The notes: a model not told the origin generated them from the sequence alone. Shown: positions 34,945 to 45,019, numbered from the stretch's first letter. The stretch is DNA of 64,000 bases from Rhodobacteraceae bacterium EhC02 (GCA_001650895.1 LXYH01000020.1:62001-126000); one strand, 5' to 3'. Numbers and translations are program-made.

Positions 34945-36600
34945 TCAGCGCGTGAACTTCTTGAACTTGATGCGCTTGGGTTCCAGCGCATCAGCGCCAA
35001 GGCGGCGTTTCTTGTCTTCTTCGTATTGCTCGAAGTTGCCTTCGAACCATTCGACATGGGCATTGCCTTCGAAAGCCAGGATATGCGTGCAGATCCGGTC
35101 AAGGAAGAAGCGGTCGTGCGAGATGACCACGGCGCAGCCCGCGAAATCCACCAGCGCGTCTTCCAGCGCGCGGAGGGTTTCCACGTCAAGGTCGTTGGTC
35201 GGTTCGTCAAGCAGCAGCACGTTGCCCCCCGAACGCAGCAGGCGCGCCATGTGGACGCGGTTGCGTTCACCGCCCGACAGAAGCGAGACCTTCTTCTGCT
35301 GGTCGCCGCCCTTGAAGTTGAAAGCCGAGCAATAGGCCCGCGCGTTCACCTCGGCGTCGCCCAGCTTGATGATGTCCTGCCCGTCGGCGATAGCCTCCCA
35401 GACGTTTTCATTCGGGTTCAGGTCGTCGCGGTTCTGATCCACATAGGACAGCTTGACCGTGTCGCCATATTCGACGGTGCCCTCATCGGCCTGTTCCTGA
35501 CCCGTCAGGATGCGGAAGAGCGTGGTTTTACCTGCGCCGTTGGGGCCGATCACGCCGACGATGCCGCCGGGCGGCAGCGAAAAGCTCAGGTCTTCGACCA
35601 GCAGCTTGTCGCCCATGTGCTTTTTCAGCCCGTTCACCTCGATCACCTTGTTGCCAAGGCGGGGACCGTTGGGGATGACGATCTGGGCATTGGCCAGTTT
35701 CTCGCGTTCGGACTGGCTGGCCATTTCGTTATAGGCGTTGATACGGGCCTTGGATTTGGCCTGACGCGCCTTTGCGCCCTGCCGCATCCATTCCAGTTCG
35801 CGTTCCAGCGTCTTCTGCTTGGACTTGTCCTCGCGGGCTTCCTGCGCCAGGCGCTTGGCCTTCTGTTCCAGCCAGCTGGAATAATTCCCCTCGTAGGGAA
35901 TGCCGCGACCGCGATCCAGTTCCAGGATCCAGCCGGTGATGTCATCCAGGAAGTAGCGGTCATGGGTGACGATCAGGATGGTGCCCGGATAGGCGATCAG
36001 GTGGTTCTGCAGCCAGGCGATGGTTTCGGCGTCCAGGTGGTTGGTCGGTTCGTCCAGAAGCAGCATGTCGGGCGCTTGCAGCAACAGCTTGCACAGGGCC
36101 ACGCGGCGTTTTTCACCGCCCGAGAGCAGGGTCACATCGGCATCATCCGGCGGGCAGCGCAGCGCCTCGAGGGAGATGTCGATCTGGCTGTCCAGGTCCC
36201 AGAGGTTTTCCGCGTCGATCTGGTCCTGAAGGGCCGCCATCTCATCGGCGGTCTCGTCCGAGTAGTTCATCGCCAGTTCGTTGTAGCGATCAAGGATGGC
36301 CTTTTTCTTGGCCACGCCCAGCATCACGTTGCCGCGCACGTCCAGTGACGGGTCCAGCTCGGGTTCCTGAGGCAGGTAGCCCACGGTCGCGCCTTCGGCA
36401 TGCCAGGCTTCACCCTGAAAATCCTTGTCCATTCCGGCCATGATCTTGAGCAGGGTGGATTTACCCGAGCCGTTGACGCCGACGACACCGATCTTGACGC
36501 CGGGCAGGAAGTTCAGGTGGATATTCTCGAAGCATTTCTTGCCGCCGGGGTAGGTCTTGGACACACCCTGCATGTGATAGACGTATTGATAGGCTGCCAT
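34945..36600 (-). CDS. ettA: Energy-dependent translational throttle protein EttA (ABC-F)
   Basis: A 551-residue soluble ABC-F ATPase that binds the ribosomal E site and gates the first peptide bond according to ATP/ADP. Two ABC domains are visible: Walker A GVNGSGKSTLL and GPNGAGKTTLF, signatures LLSGGEKRRVAL and LLSGGERNRVHM, Walker B DMLLLDEPTNHLD and NVLLLDEPTNDLD, with the charged linker (KAKRLAQEAREDKSKQKTLE) between. AAGGAG precedes the ATG. The length matches EttA. It is divergent from nadD-dacB. Confidence 0.94.
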   Translation of the reverse strand: MAAYQYVYHMQGVSKTYPGGKKCFENIHLNFLPGVKIGVVGVNGSGKSTLLKIMAGMDKDFQGEAWHAEGATVGYLPQEPELDPSLDVRGNVMLGVAKKKAILDRYNELAMNYSDETADEMAALQDQIDAENLWDLDSQIDISLEALRCPPDDADVTLLSGGEKRRVALCKLLLQAPDMLLLDEPTNHLDAETIAWLQNHLIAYPGTILIVTHDRYFLDDITGWILELDRGRGIPYEGNYSSWLEQKAKRLAQEAREDKSKQKTLERELEWMRQGAKARQAKSKARINAYNEMASQSEREKLANAQIVIPNGPRLGNKVIEVNGLKKHMGDKLLVEDLSFSLPPGGIVGVIGPNGAGKTTLFRILTGQEQADEGTVEYGDTVKLSYVDQNRDDLNPNENVWEAIADGQDIIKLGDAEVNARAYCSAFNFKGGDQQKKVSLLSGGERNRVHMARLLRSGGNVLLLDEPTNDLDVETLRALEDALVDFAGCAVVISHDRFFLDRICTHILAFEGNAHVEWFEGNFEQYEEDKKRRLGADALEPKRIKFKKFTR

Positions 36601-36769
36601 TCGGATCGCTCCTTGAGGGGAATGCGTGGGTTTGGCCCGTAGATAACCATCAAGGGGCGCGGGGGCAATGCGCTGCGAAGGGCAGGGCACCGCCTGATTG
36701 ACAAAGCGGGCGCGGCGTTGACAACTGCGCCGCCGGATGTCGCGGCAGGACGGGGCCCGGAACGGAGAC

Positions 36770-37426
36770 ATGATGCGCCACGAGATACCCCATGCACGCC
36801 CCGGTCAGGTGATCGGGCTTCTCGGCGGATCGTTTGATCCGGCCCATGCGGGGCACGTGCATATCACCCGCGCGGCGCTGCGGCTGTTCGGGCTGGACCG
36901 GGTCTGGTGGCTGGTCAGTCCCGGCAATCCGCTGAAGGCGCGGGGGCCAGCGCCCATGGCGGACCGGATGGCGCGGGCGCGTTCCATTCTTGGCGATCCC
37001 CGCGTGATCGTCACCGATTTCGAGGCGCGCGCCGGCACGCGCTACACGGCGGAAACCCTTGCGGCGCTGCAGGCGGCCTATCCGGGCGTGCGCTTTGTGT
37101 GGTTGATGGGTGCGGACAACCTTGTGCAGTTCGACAAGTGGCAGGACTGGCGCCAGATCATGGCACGGGTGCCTGTGGGCGTTCTGGCGCGGCCGGGGCA
37201 GAACCTGCCCGCGCGGGCCAGCCGCGCGGCACGGATCTATCGTGCGGCGCGGATCAAACCCACCTTCAGCCGGGCGCTGGCCCATGCGGATGCCCCGGCG
37301 TGGTGTTTCGTCAATCTGCCGCTGCGGGACATATCGTCTTCGGCGATCCGGGCGCGCGGTGGATGGATGGCGGGGCAGCCGCCTCACGCGGATGTGGGCT
37401 TGTCTGGGCAGGGCCCGGACGAGTAG
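36770..37426 (+). CDS. nadD: Nicotinate-nucleotide adenylyltransferase
   Basis: A 218-residue enzyme that joins ATP and nicotinate mononucleotide to deamido-NAD. The nucleotidyltransferase motif [17 protein letters not shown] (about 16-32) and the C-terminal [10 protein letters not shown] are diagnostic; [17 protein letters not shown] also matches NadD. Two adjacent ATGs (36770 and 36773) follow GGAG; the second has the better spacing. It is nine bases upstream of dacB. The rsfS gene often found beside nadD is not here. Confidence 0.92.
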   Translation: MMRHEIPHARPGQVIGLLGGSFDPAHAGHVHITRAALRLFGLDRVWWLVSPGNPLKARGPAPMADRMARARSILGDPRVIVTDFEARAGTRYTAETLAALQAAYPGVRFVWLMGADNLVQFDKWQDWRQIMARVPVGVLARPGQNLPARASRAARIYRAARIKPTFSRALAHADAPAWCFVNLPLRDISSSAIRARGGWMAGQPPHADVGLSGQGPDE

Positions 37427-37435
37427 GCTTCAGCC

Positions 37436-38935
37436 ATGAGTGATTTTGTTTCGAGACGTGGTTTTCTTGCCGGTTCGGTCGCGGCGATGGCCCTTACGGG
37501 CCTTCCTGCTTGCGCGAATGCGCCGACCCAATCTCTGCGCCCGGCCTTGCGCCCGGTTGGTGGTCTGGCCGGGACAGTGCCTGCGGCCGATGCGCTTGTC
37601 AGCAAGGCGCAACTGGGCGGTGAGGTGGTCTATGCCCTCGCGGATGCCGAAACCGGAGTGATGCTCGAGGCACGCCAACCGCAGCGCGGCCTGCCACCTG
37701 CCAGCGTGGTCAAGGCGCTGACCGCGATCTACGCGCTGGATGCCCTGGGGCCGGCGCATCGCTTCGAGACCCGGTTGATGGCGACGGGGCCGGTGCAGAA
37801 CGGCATTCTTGCGGGTGATCTGGTGCTGGCGGGCGGTGGCGATCCGATGCTGGATACCAACGCGCTGGCCGAGATGGCGGCCAAGCTGAAAGCGGCCGGG
37901 GTGCGCGAGGTGCGGGGGCGCTTCCTGGTCTGGGGTGGCGCCTTGCCCTATGCAGCGGTCATCGACCCGGATCAGCCCGATCATGTCGGCTATAACCCCG
38001 CCGTGTCGGGGCTTTCGCTGAACTTCAACCGGGTGCATTTCGAATGGAAACGCAACGGGCAGGGCTATGGCGTGACGATGGATGCCCGTTCCGATCGCTA
38101 CCGTCCCGATGTGCGGGTGGCGCGCATGTCCATCGTGGCGCGTGATCTGCCGGTCTATACCTATTCCGATGCGCAGGGCATCGACCAATGGACGGTGGCG
38201 CAATCCGCCCTTGGCAAGGGTGGCGCGCGCTGGTTGCCGGTGCGACGCCCCGAGATCTATGCGGGCGAGGTGTTTCGCACCTTCGCGGGGGCCCAGGGAA
38301 TCCGGTTGCCTGCCGAACAGGTGGCGCGCGGTCTTCCGGCAGGCACCGTGATCGTGCGCCAGCAAAGCCAGCCCTTGCCCGAAATCCTGCGCGACATGCT
38401 GCGCTATTCGACCAATCTGACCGCCGAGATGGTGGGTCTGGCGGCGACGCTTGCCAAGGGCGGGCAGCCGGGATCGCTGGCGGCATCGGCGGGTGCGATG
38501 AACACATGGGCCAACCGGTCGCTGGGTCTGTCGTCACCGTCGCTTGTGGACCATTCGGGGCTTGGCGACCGGTCGCGCCTGGCGGCGGCAGACATGGTGG
38601 CCGCTCTGGTGCGCGCGCGGGGGCAGGGGATGCTGCCCGATCTGCTGCGGGCCTATCCGCTGAAGGATGACAACGGGCGCCAGTCGGACAGCCATCCGGT
38701 CAAGGTCAATGCCAAGACCGGTACACTGAATTTCGTCAGCGGCCTTGCGGGTTACATGGCACGCGACAAGGGGCGTCCGCTGGCCTTCGCGATCTTCGCC
38801 GCGGATGCCAAGCGGCGTGACGGCATTCCCCGCGCCGAGCGGGAGCGCCCGCAAGGCGCGCAGGGCTGGAACCGCCGGGCCAGATCCCTGCAACAGGACC
38901 TGATCGAGCGGTGGGGCACGCTTTACAGCGCATGA
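37436..38935 (+). CDS. dacB: D-alanyl-D-alanine carboxypeptidase/endopeptidase (PBP4 type)
   Basis: A 499-residue periplasmic penicillin-binding protein of class C that trims or cuts peptidoglycan. The leader MSDFVSRRGFLAGSV has an RR motif and ends LTGLPAC (Cys26), so it may be a Tat-targeted lipoprotein. The three active-site motifs are present: SVVK (90-93), YSTN (324-327) and KTG (427-429). It follows nadD with nine bases between, probably one transcript. A hairpin at the stop codon separates it from the convergent gene. Confidence 0.92.
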   Translation: MSDFVSRRGFLAGSVAAMALTGLPACANAPTQSLRPALRPVGGLAGTVPAADALVSKAQLGGEVVYALADAETGVMLEARQPQRGLPPASVVKALTAIYALDALGPAHRFETRLMATGPVQNGILAGDLVLAGGGDPMLDTNALAEMAAKLKAAGVREVRGRFLVWGGALPYAAVIDPDQPDHVGYNPAVSGLSLNFNRVHFEWKRNGQGYGVTMDARSDRYRPDVRVARMSIVARDLPVYTYSDAQGIDQWTVAQSALGKGGARWLPVRRPEIYAGEVFRTFAGAQGIRLPAEQVARGLPAGTVIVRQQSQPLPEILRDMLRYSTNLTAEMVGLAATLAKGGQPGSLAASAGAMNTWANRSLGLSSPSLVDHSGLGDRSRLAAADMVAALVRARGQGMLPDLLRAYPLKDDNGRQSDSHPVKVNAKTGTLNFVSGLAGYMARDKGRPLAFAIFAADAKRRDGIPRAERERPQGAQGWNRRARSLQQDLIERWGTLYSA

Positions 38936-38969
38936 TGCGACGCGCCTTCGGTCGGGCGCGCCACATCAT
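38932..38969. terminator. Hairpin at the dacB stop codon (probable terminator)
   Basis: ATGATG...CGCGCC pairs with GGCGCG...CATCAT (15 positions with two mismatches) around the loop TTCGGTCG, between the convergent dacB and outer-membrane protein genes. There is no T-run, so efficiency is uncertain. Confidence 0.5.
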
Positions 38970-38978
38970 CCGGGATCG

Positions 38979-39614
38979 TCAGAACTTGTAGGACACGCCC
39001 AGCGTAATGAAGGGCAGTATCTTGATGTCGCTCAGGTCGCTGTTGGCCTGCGCCAGATCGGCGTCGAACTGCGCCCGTTCTGTCGGATTGGTGATGGAAT
39101 CCTGCCCTGTCGTGGTCAGTTCCAGGCTGGTGAACCGCGCACCGATTTCCGCGACGATACCCCAGTTGTTGCCAAGCGTCCGGGCATAGCCAATCGCCAG
39201 AACCGGCGCCACATCGCGTTTCTGTTTCAACTCGGCCGCGAAGTTGCCGGTGTAGGTATTGCCTTCGATCGTGAGGGTCGTGGCCGTGCCCTCAAGCTGG
39301 TAGCCCCCCAGTGACAGGCCGCCCGACAGCCTGAGGCCGCTGTTGCCAAGGCTGTAATCCGCCATGATCGCGCCCGAGTTCGATGTCAGCTTGCCGTCGA
39401 TATCATTGCCGTCGACATCGAAATTGTCGGAAAAAGACCCCAGATAGAGGGCCGCACGCGCGCCCCATGGTCCGGCGATGTCGAGCTTGGGTGCGATATA
39501 AAGGCCAAGCGTGGACAGGCCCCCTTCGATCGTCAAGTTTTCGAGGCTTTGCGCCGAGGCGCCGGTTGCCACGCCCGAAGCCAGCAGGACCCCTGCGAAG
39601 AATGCATTTTTCAA
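38979..39614 (-). CDS. Probable outer-membrane beta-barrel protein
   Basis: A 211-residue exported protein. The signal peptide is MKNAFFAGVLLASGVATGASA (cleavage after 21). The rest alternates polar and hydrophobic residues in strands (for example LRLSGGLSLGGYQLEG, APVLAIGYARTLGNN) and ends FITLGVSYKF with a terminal Phe, the outer-membrane insertion signature. No porin or OmpA motif; a small eight-strand barrel is likely. Function unknown. Confidence 0.75.
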   Translation of the reverse strand: MKNAFFAGVLLASGVATGASAQSLENLTIEGGLSTLGLYIAPKLDIAGPWGARAALYLGSFSDNFDVDGNDIDGKLTSNSGAIMADYSLGNSGLRLSGGLSLGGYQLEGTATTLTIEGNTYTGNFAAELKQKRDVAPVLAIGYARTLGNNWGIVAEIGARFTSLELTTTGQDSITNPTERAQFDADLAQANSDLSDIKILPFITLGVSYKF

Positions 39615-39777
39615 GACTGGTTACTCCGTCACTCTGAAACACGATTGAACAGGGCAGGCAAAGGCGCCGCCCCAGCACACCGAGGCTAGGCTGACCGGGC
39701 AGGCGTTACAACCATAGATGACGCGCTGCCGCACTGCCTGGCAAGGCGTCACCCATCGGCAACAAGCATGTCGGTGG
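39615..39777. other. Non-coding region upstream of the outer-membrane protein gene
   Basis: This holds the promoter and leader of the minus-strand outer-membrane protein gene. I see no gene or clear repeat in it. Confidence 0.4.
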
Positions 39778-39852
39778 TCAGGTCGCGGCCCCGATGATCG
39801 AGACAGCGCAAAGGATCAACAAACCGGTCACAAGCAATACGGGGCGCGACAT
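39778..39852 (-). CDS. Candidate 24-residue membrane microprotein
   Basis: On the minus strand an ATG at 39852 opens a frame encoding MSRPVLLVTG, then a continuous hydrophobic run (LLILCAVSIIGAA) and Thr before the stop. AGGGAGGG lies six bases upstream of the ATG, one of the best ribosome sites in the window. Positive N-terminus plus a single 20-residue hydrophobic helix is typical of bacterial single-pass microproteins. There is no recognised family, and I cannot test conservation, so it remains a candidate. Confidence 0.5.
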   Translation of the reverse strand: MSRPVLLVTGLLILCAVSIIGAAT

Positions 39853-39982
39853 GGCGGCCCTCCCTTCGGGAAATATGGTTGAATGAACACAAGCTCTAAT
39901 GACTTGGACTGAATGGGCCCAGTCTGCCGAATTCGCGATCAGGTTCAACCCCTTGAGGGCAGGTTTGTGGCCGAATCCCTGT

Positions 39983-40408
39983 TCAGGCCTTCATGTGCCG
40001 CGCGCGTGCGCCGCGTTCGATGGCGGCAGCGTGCAGCCGGTCGATATTCAGCTCGTACCGGATTTCTTCCAGCAGACGCAGCTCTGTCTCGAGGATCCGG
40101 CCGTCGGCGGCGGCCACGTCGCAGGCCAGGGCATAGGCGGTCTCGAACAGGCGCTCGGGCAGGTTGTCGCGCACCAGTCCGAACAGGGCATCCAGCCCGT
40201 CTTCCTCGGAAAACAGGTCGAACACGGTCTGCGCGGTCAGGTTCATCCGGTCGATGTCGTAATCGCCGAAGATCGGCAGATGGTTCACCGCCGCCTGGAT
40301 GCGCACAAGTTCGGACGTGCGGATGCTTTCGTCCGACAGGGACACCGCGATCATCACGGCAACAAGGCAATCCTGCGGGCTGAGGGGGTGGGGCAATTGA
40401 TCCGTCAT
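39983..40408 (-). CDS. TerB-like helical protein
   Basis: A 141-residue all-helical cytosolic protein in the TerB/DUF533-like group (the tellurite-resistance TerB fold). The segment AYALACDVAAADGRILETEL is the typical acidic, possibly metal-binding, helix-turn of TerB, and a similar earlier turn reads AVSLSDESIRTSEL. I chose the ATG at 40408. No tellurium-resistance genes are nearby; in alphaproteobacteria such single TerB proteins are widespread and uncharacterised. Confidence 0.72.
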   Translation of the reverse strand: MTDQLPHPLSPQDCLVAVMIAVSLSDESIRTSELVRIQAAVNHLPIFGDYDIDRMNLTAQTVFDLFSEEDGLDALFGLVRDNLPERLFETAYALACDVAAADGRILETELRLLEEIRYELNIDRLHAAAIERGARARHMKA

Positions 40409-40551
40409 GGCAATTCCTGAAATCTGGGCGCAAAAATGCGTGTTGCAGTGCAGAATATTGACTGTCAGGGGGCGTAGCAATAGGAAGCCACGATTGACCT
40501 GCGCGCCCTGCGCGGTTCCCTGCCTGATGTCCCGACATGATGGAGACTGAC

Positions 40552-42126
40552 ATGACCGATCTGCGCGATGCCGCCCTTGCCTCGAAAGCCTGGCCCTTTG
40601 AGGAAGCGCGCAAACTGGTCAAACGGTATGAAAAGGCGCCGCCCGCCAAGGGGCATGTGCTGTTCGAGACCGGCTACGGCCCTTCGGGACTGCCGCATAT
40701 CGGCACCTTCGGCGAGGTGGCGCGCACCACGATGATCCGGCGCGCGTTCGAGCTGATCTCGGATATCCCGACACGGCTGATCTGTTTTTCGGATGACGTG
40801 GACGGGATGCGCAAGGTTCCCGACAACGTGCCCAACCCCGAGATGCTGCGCGAGCATCTGCAGCGCCCGCTGACCTCGGTGCCCGATCCGTTCGGGCAGT
40901 ACGACAGTTTTGGCCATCACAACAACGCCATGCTGCGCCGGTTCCTGGATACTTTCGGTTTCGAATACGAATTCATCAGCGCGACCGAGTTCTACAAGTC
41001 GGGTCAGTTCGACGCGATCCTGCTGCGGGCGGTCGAGCGCTATGATGCGCTGATGGAGGTCATGCTGAAATCGCTGCGCGAGGAAAGGCGGCAGACCTAT
41101 TCGATCTTTCTGCCGATCCACCCCGAGACGGGTCGCGTCCTTTACGTGCCGATGAAAGAGGTGAACGCCAAGGACGGCACCATTACCTTTGACGACGAAG
41201 ACGGGCGCGAATGGACGCTTCCGGTCACCGGCGGCAACGTCAAGCTGCAGTGGAAGCCCGACTTCGGCGCGCGCTGGGCGGCGCTGGATGTCGATTTCGA
41301 GATGTACGGCAAGGATCACAGCACCAACACGCCGATCTATGACCGCATCTGCGAGATCCTGGGCGGTCGCAAGCCCGAGCATTTCACATACGAGCTGTTC
41401 CTGGACGAAAACGGCGAAAAGATCAGCAAATCCAAGGGGAACGGTCTGACCATCGACGAATGGCTGACCTATGCCAGCACGGAATCGCTGTCTTACTTCA
41501 TGTATCAGAAGCCCAAGACCGCCAAGCGGATGCATTTCGACGTGATCCCGCGCGCGGTGGACGAATACCATCAGCAGCTGCGCGCCTATCCCGATCAGGA
41601 TGCGGCAGGCAAGGTGAACAACCCGGTCTGGCACATCCATGGTGGCAACCCGCCCGCAAGCCACATGGTGGTGCCGTTCTCGATGTTGCTGAACCTTGCG
41701 TCGGTCTCGGCGGCCGAGGACAAGGACAAGCTGTGGGGCTTCATCCAGCGCTACGCGCCCGACGCCAGCCCCGAGACCAACCCGGACATGGATCAGGCCG
41801 CCGGTTTCGCGGTGCGCTACTACAACGATTTCGTGAAGCCGCATAAGGTCTACCGCGCGCCCAGCGACCTTGAGCGTGAGGCGTTGGTTGATCTGCGTGA
41901 CCAGCTGAAGACCTGGGATGGCGGGCTGGATGCCGAGGCCCTGCAGGGCCTGGTGTTCGCCGTGGGGCGCGACCGGTTCGATCCGCTGCGTGACTGGTTC
42001 ACCGCACTTTACGAGGTGCTGCTGGGGGCCAGCCAGGGGCCGCGCTTCGGCGGGTTCATCGCGCTTTACGGCGTGGATGAAACCGTGGCCCTGATCGACC
42101 GTGCACTGGCAGGCGATCTGAGCTGA
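40552..42126 (+). CDS. lysK: Lysyl-tRNA synthetase, class I
   Basis: A 524-residue class I LysRS, the archaeal-type enzyme found in alphaproteobacteria and spirochaetes in place of the class II LysS. HIGH-type motif [10 protein letters not shown] (46-55) and KMSKS-type EKISKSKGN (289-297) are present. I chose the ATG at 40552 (GGAGACTGAC upstream), which gives [16 protein letters not shown]. It is divergent from the TerB-like gene. Length is normal. Confidence 0.95.
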   Translation: MTDLRDAALASKAWPFEEARKLVKRYEKAPPAKGHVLFETGYGPSGLPHIGTFGEVARTTMIRRAFELISDIPTRLICFSDDVDGMRKVPDNVPNPEMLREHLQRPLTSVPDPFGQYDSFGHHNNAMLRRFLDTFGFEYEFISATEFYKSGQFDAILLRAVERYDALMEVMLKSLREERRQTYSIFLPIHPETGRVLYVPMKEVNAKDGTITFDDEDGREWTLPVTGGNVKLQWKPDFGARWAALDVDFEMYGKDHSTNTPIYDRICEILGGRKPEHFTYELFLDENGEKISKSKGNGLTIDEWLTYASTESLSYFMYQKPKTAKRMHFDVIPRAVDEYHQQLRAYPDQDAAGKVNNPVWHIHGGNPPASHMVVPFSMLLNLASVSAAEDKDKLWGFIQRYAPDASPETNPDMDQAAGFAVRYYNDFVKPHKVYRAPSDLEREALVDLRDQLKTWDGGLDAEALQGLVFAVGRDRFDPLRDWFTALYEVLLGASQGPRFGGFIALYGVDETVALIDRALAGDLS

Positions 42127-42186
42127 GGGATTGACGCATCGTCACCCCGGTCTAGCTGATCCTTCATGACATGCGGAGGATCGGCC

Positions 42187-42609
42187 ATGACGCTTGTGCA
42201 GGCACTGGGACGGATGATGGCGCTGGTGGTGCTGGCCCTCTGGCTGGGCACAGGGGCGGCCACAGCGCAGGATCGGGGCATAGAGGACACGATCGGCCAG
42301 CAGCTCGAGGCGTTCAAGGCCGACGATTTCGGTGCCGCGTTCGATTTTGCCAGCCCGATGATCAAGAATATCTTCCGCACGCCCGAGAATTTCGGCGCGA
42401 TGGTCCGGCAGGGCTATCCGATGGTCTGGCGACCGGGGGAAGTCACCTACCTGGAACAGCGCGAAATCGCGGGTGCCATCTGGCAGATGGTCCGCATCGT
42501 CGATGGCGCCGGGCGGGTGCATATTCTTGATTACCAGATGATCCAGACACCCGAGGGTTGGCAGATCAACGGTGTTCAGCTTCTCGAACAGCCCGAGGTC
42601 AGCGCCTGA
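42187..42609 (+). CDS. DUF4864 protein, exported
   Basis: A 140-residue protein with a signal peptide (about 1-27, MMALVVLALWLGTGAATA) and a mature domain with the pattern IGQQLEAFKADDFGAAFDFA, then SPMIKNIFRTPENFGAMV, as in DUF4864. The domain looks like a small NTF2-type fold. Function unknown. ATGCGGAGGATCGGCC precedes the ATG. A short hairpin (42631-42647) follows. Confidence 0.8.
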   Translation: MTLVQALGRMMALVVLALWLGTGAATAQDRGIEDTIGQQLEAFKADDFGAAFDFASPMIKNIFRTPENFGAMVRQGYPMVWRPGEVTYLEQREIAGAIWQMVRIVDGAGRVHILDYQMIQTPEGWQINGVQLLEQPEVSA

Positions 42610-42630
42610 CCCCCACCTGACCCCCGCCGG

Positions 42631-42647
42631 GGCACCGTCACGGTGCC
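42631..42647 (+). terminator. Weak hairpin after the DUF4864 gene
   Basis: GGCACCG and CGGTGCC flank TCA, 22 bases after the stop. No T-run follows, so it may only mark the transcript end or protect it. Confidence 0.35.
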
Positions 42648-42726
42648 ATCGGGCTTCGTTAATCAGTCGTTGATAGATCCCTGACCAGCCGGGCGCATTG
42701 CCGGGCCGTGGTGGAAAGGGATCCCG

Positions 42727-45015
42727 ATGAACAAAGCGATTACCGATGGCGTGGTCTTGATGCCCCCTCCGTTCGAGGCAGGGCTTGATGTGTGGTCCAG
42801 CCAGGACGGAACACCGGGTTCCGACACCTACCTGGCGGCGGCCAATGCGGGCTTTGTTCCGGCGGATCAGGATTTTGCCGGTTGCCTTGAAATGCAGAAG
42901 ACGCAGACCGTGCAGCGCCTGCGCTACATGGGCGAAACCCCGCTGCTGCCGGGCTGCTACCTGCGCATCACGGCGCGCGTGAAGGCGATCAGCGGGGCGC
43001 TGCCCACCGTGCGCATCGCCGGATGGGCCGGGGGCGCGGGTGGGGTCAACGTGGCAGGCGTGCCGCAGACGGGTCCGGCCGTTGCCCTGCAAAGCTATGG
43101 CCGCGTGACCGAGGTCAGCGCCATCGTGGGGGCGGGCGCGCGGTCCGGCGTGGACATGGTCTGGGGCGGGTTGCCGCTTTATGGTCATTTCGGGTTGGAC
43201 CTGACCGGGCCGAATGGCGGCATCGTTCGGATCGACGATCTGGTGATCGAGGATATCACCTCGGTCTTTCATCGCGACATGATGAACTGGGTCGATGTGC
43301 GCGATTACGGGGCGGTGGGCGACGGTGCCACGGATGATCACGCCGCCTTCGTTGCGGCGGATCAGGCGGCGGCGGGGCGGCGCATCCTTGTCTCGGCCGG
43401 GACCTACCTGATCGGGCAGAGCCTGACGATCAACAGCCGCATCCAGTTCGAGGGCACGCTGAGCATGCCCACCGAGGCAATCCTGTCGCTGACCCGCGAT
43501 TTCGACCTTCCTGCCTATATCGACGCTTTCGGGGACGAGGTGCTGGCCTTCCGCAAGGCGTTCCAGGCGCTGCTGAACAACGTCGATCACGAGTCCCTGG
43601 ACCTGGGCGGGCGGCGCATCCAGTTGCGCGGTCCCATCGACATGGCCGCAGCCGTGCCGAACCGCACGCAATTCGCGCAGCGCCGCCATATCCGCAATGG
43701 ACAGTTCTTCGTCGAGGAAAACGCAGCCTGGGCGACAGAGGTATTCACCTCGCAGGCGACCTATGCGCTGGGCGATCCCCTGCGCCTGACCGGCGTGGCC
43801 AATGTGGCCAATATCCCCGTAGGCTCGTTGATCGAGGGCAATGGCGTGGGGCGCGAGGTCTATGTCCGCGCCAAGAACGTCGGAACCGGCGAGATCACCC
43901 TGTCGATGCCCCTGTTCGACGCGGCAGGCACGCAGACCTATACCTTCCGCCGCTTCAAATACGTTCTGGATTTCAGCGGCTTCTCGCAGCTTTCACGCTT
44001 TTCCATGTCGGATATCGAGTTCCTGTGTGGCGGGCGGGCCAGCGGGATCATGCTGGCCCCGACGGGGCTGACCTTTCACGTCAAGGACTGCTTTTTCACC
44101 ACGCCGCGCGACCGGGGCCTGACCTCGATCGGGATCGGGTGTCAGGGGATGCTGATCGACCGCTGCCAGTTCCTGTCCAACGAGATCCAGACCCGCGCGC
44201 AGGACCGCACGTCGATTGCGCTGAACGCCAATGCCAATGACGTCAAGCTGCGCGACAACCGGATCACCCAGTTCCGCCATTTCGCCGTGCTGGGCGGGAC
44301 CGCCAGCATCATCGCAAGCAACCATTGGTTCCAGGGCGATGACGAGCCGGGTGGCGTCCGCACCGGGGGGCTGATCCTGACCTCCAGCCACAACCGGGCC
44401 ACCATCACCGGCAACTATATCGACAACTGCTTCATCGAATGGACCAACGAACACGATCCCGAACCCGCCTTCAGCAGCGAGTTCTCGTTCAGTGCGCTGA
44501 GTGTCACGGGCAATATCTTCCAGGCGATCGATGTTGCCCCGTGGTTCCGCTTCTTCGTGGTCAAGCCGCATGGGGCCGGGCATTTCATCAGCGGTTTGAC
44601 GATGACGGGCAACGTGTTCCGCGCGATCCGGGGCGATATCGACCGGGTCGAACATGTCGACACCTCCTTTGCGGATCTCGACTATGGCCGGATGCGGAAC
44701 ATCCTGGTGCAAGGCAACCTGTTCAACTCGGTGGTGCAGGGGATCGTCAATCCGGTCGCGATCCAGCATGTGCAGAACACCGTGGCCGAAACATGGGTGG
44801 TCAATGCGGGTGGCCCGCTGCCCTTCGGCGGCTTTGCGCAGCAGGTCGAGGCCGTGGTGGCGAGGGGACCCATCCGCAACGCATCCAACGTGATCCGCTA
44901 CGACATGCCCCATGCGGTGACCGAACAGGGTGCGGCGCGCAATCTGGTTCACCTTGGCTGGCCGCAGGCGGTGTCAGGTACGGTGTCGGTGATGACGCGG
45001 ATGGATAACCCGTGA
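42727..45015 (+). CDS. Right-handed beta-helix protein, phage tailspike-like
   Basis: A 762-residue protein without a signal peptide. Residues 1-185 are a beta-rich N-terminal module. At about 189-235 comes VDVRDYGAVGDGATDDHAAF and GRRILVSAGTYLIG, the start of a pectate-lyase-3/glycosyl hydrolase 28-like beta-helix, followed by many parallel strand turns (TGNYIDNCF, TGNIFQAID, TGNVFRAIR, QGNLFNSVV) to about 690. The plan is that of tailspikes and of surface-polysaccharide depolymerases. Rhodobacter gene transfer agents use unlinked spike proteins to bind capsule, so a GTA spike is one possibility. No phage genes flank it. Function is inferred from fold only. Confidence 0.7.
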   Translation: MNKAITDGVVLMPPPFEAGLDVWSSQDGTPGSDTYLAAANAGFVPADQDFAGCLEMQKTQTVQRLRYMGETPLLPGCYLRITARVKAISGALPTVRIAGWAGGAGGVNVAGVPQTGPAVALQSYGRVTEVSAIVGAGARSGVDMVWGGLPLYGHFGLDLTGPNGGIVRIDDLVIEDITSVFHRDMMNWVDVRDYGAVGDGATDDHAAFVAADQAAAGRRILVSAGTYLIGQSLTINSRIQFEGTLSMPTEAILSLTRDFDLPAYIDAFGDEVLAFRKAFQALLNNVDHESLDLGGRRIQLRGPIDMAAAVPNRTQFAQRRHIRNGQFFVEENAAWATEVFTSQATYALGDPLRLTGVANVANIPVGSLIEGNGVGREVYVRAKNVGTGEITLSMPLFDAAGTQTYTFRRFKYVLDFSGFSQLSRFSMSDIEFLCGGRASGIMLAPTGLTFHVKDCFFTTPRDRGLTSIGIGCQGMLIDRCQFLSNEIQTRAQDRTSIALNANANDVKLRDNRITQFRHFAVLGGTASIIASNHWFQGDDEPGGVRTGGLILTSSHNRATITGNYIDNCFIEWTNEHDPEPAFSSEFSFSALSVTGNIFQAIDVAPWFRFFVVKPHGAGHFISGLTMTGNVFRAIRGDIDRVEHVDTSFADLDYGRMRNILVQGNLFNSVVQGIVNPVAIQHVQNTVAETWVVNAGGPLPFGGFAQQVEAVVARGPIRNASNVIRYDMPHAVTEQGAARNLVHLGWPQAVSGTVSVMTRMDNP

Positions 45016-45019
45016 CGGA

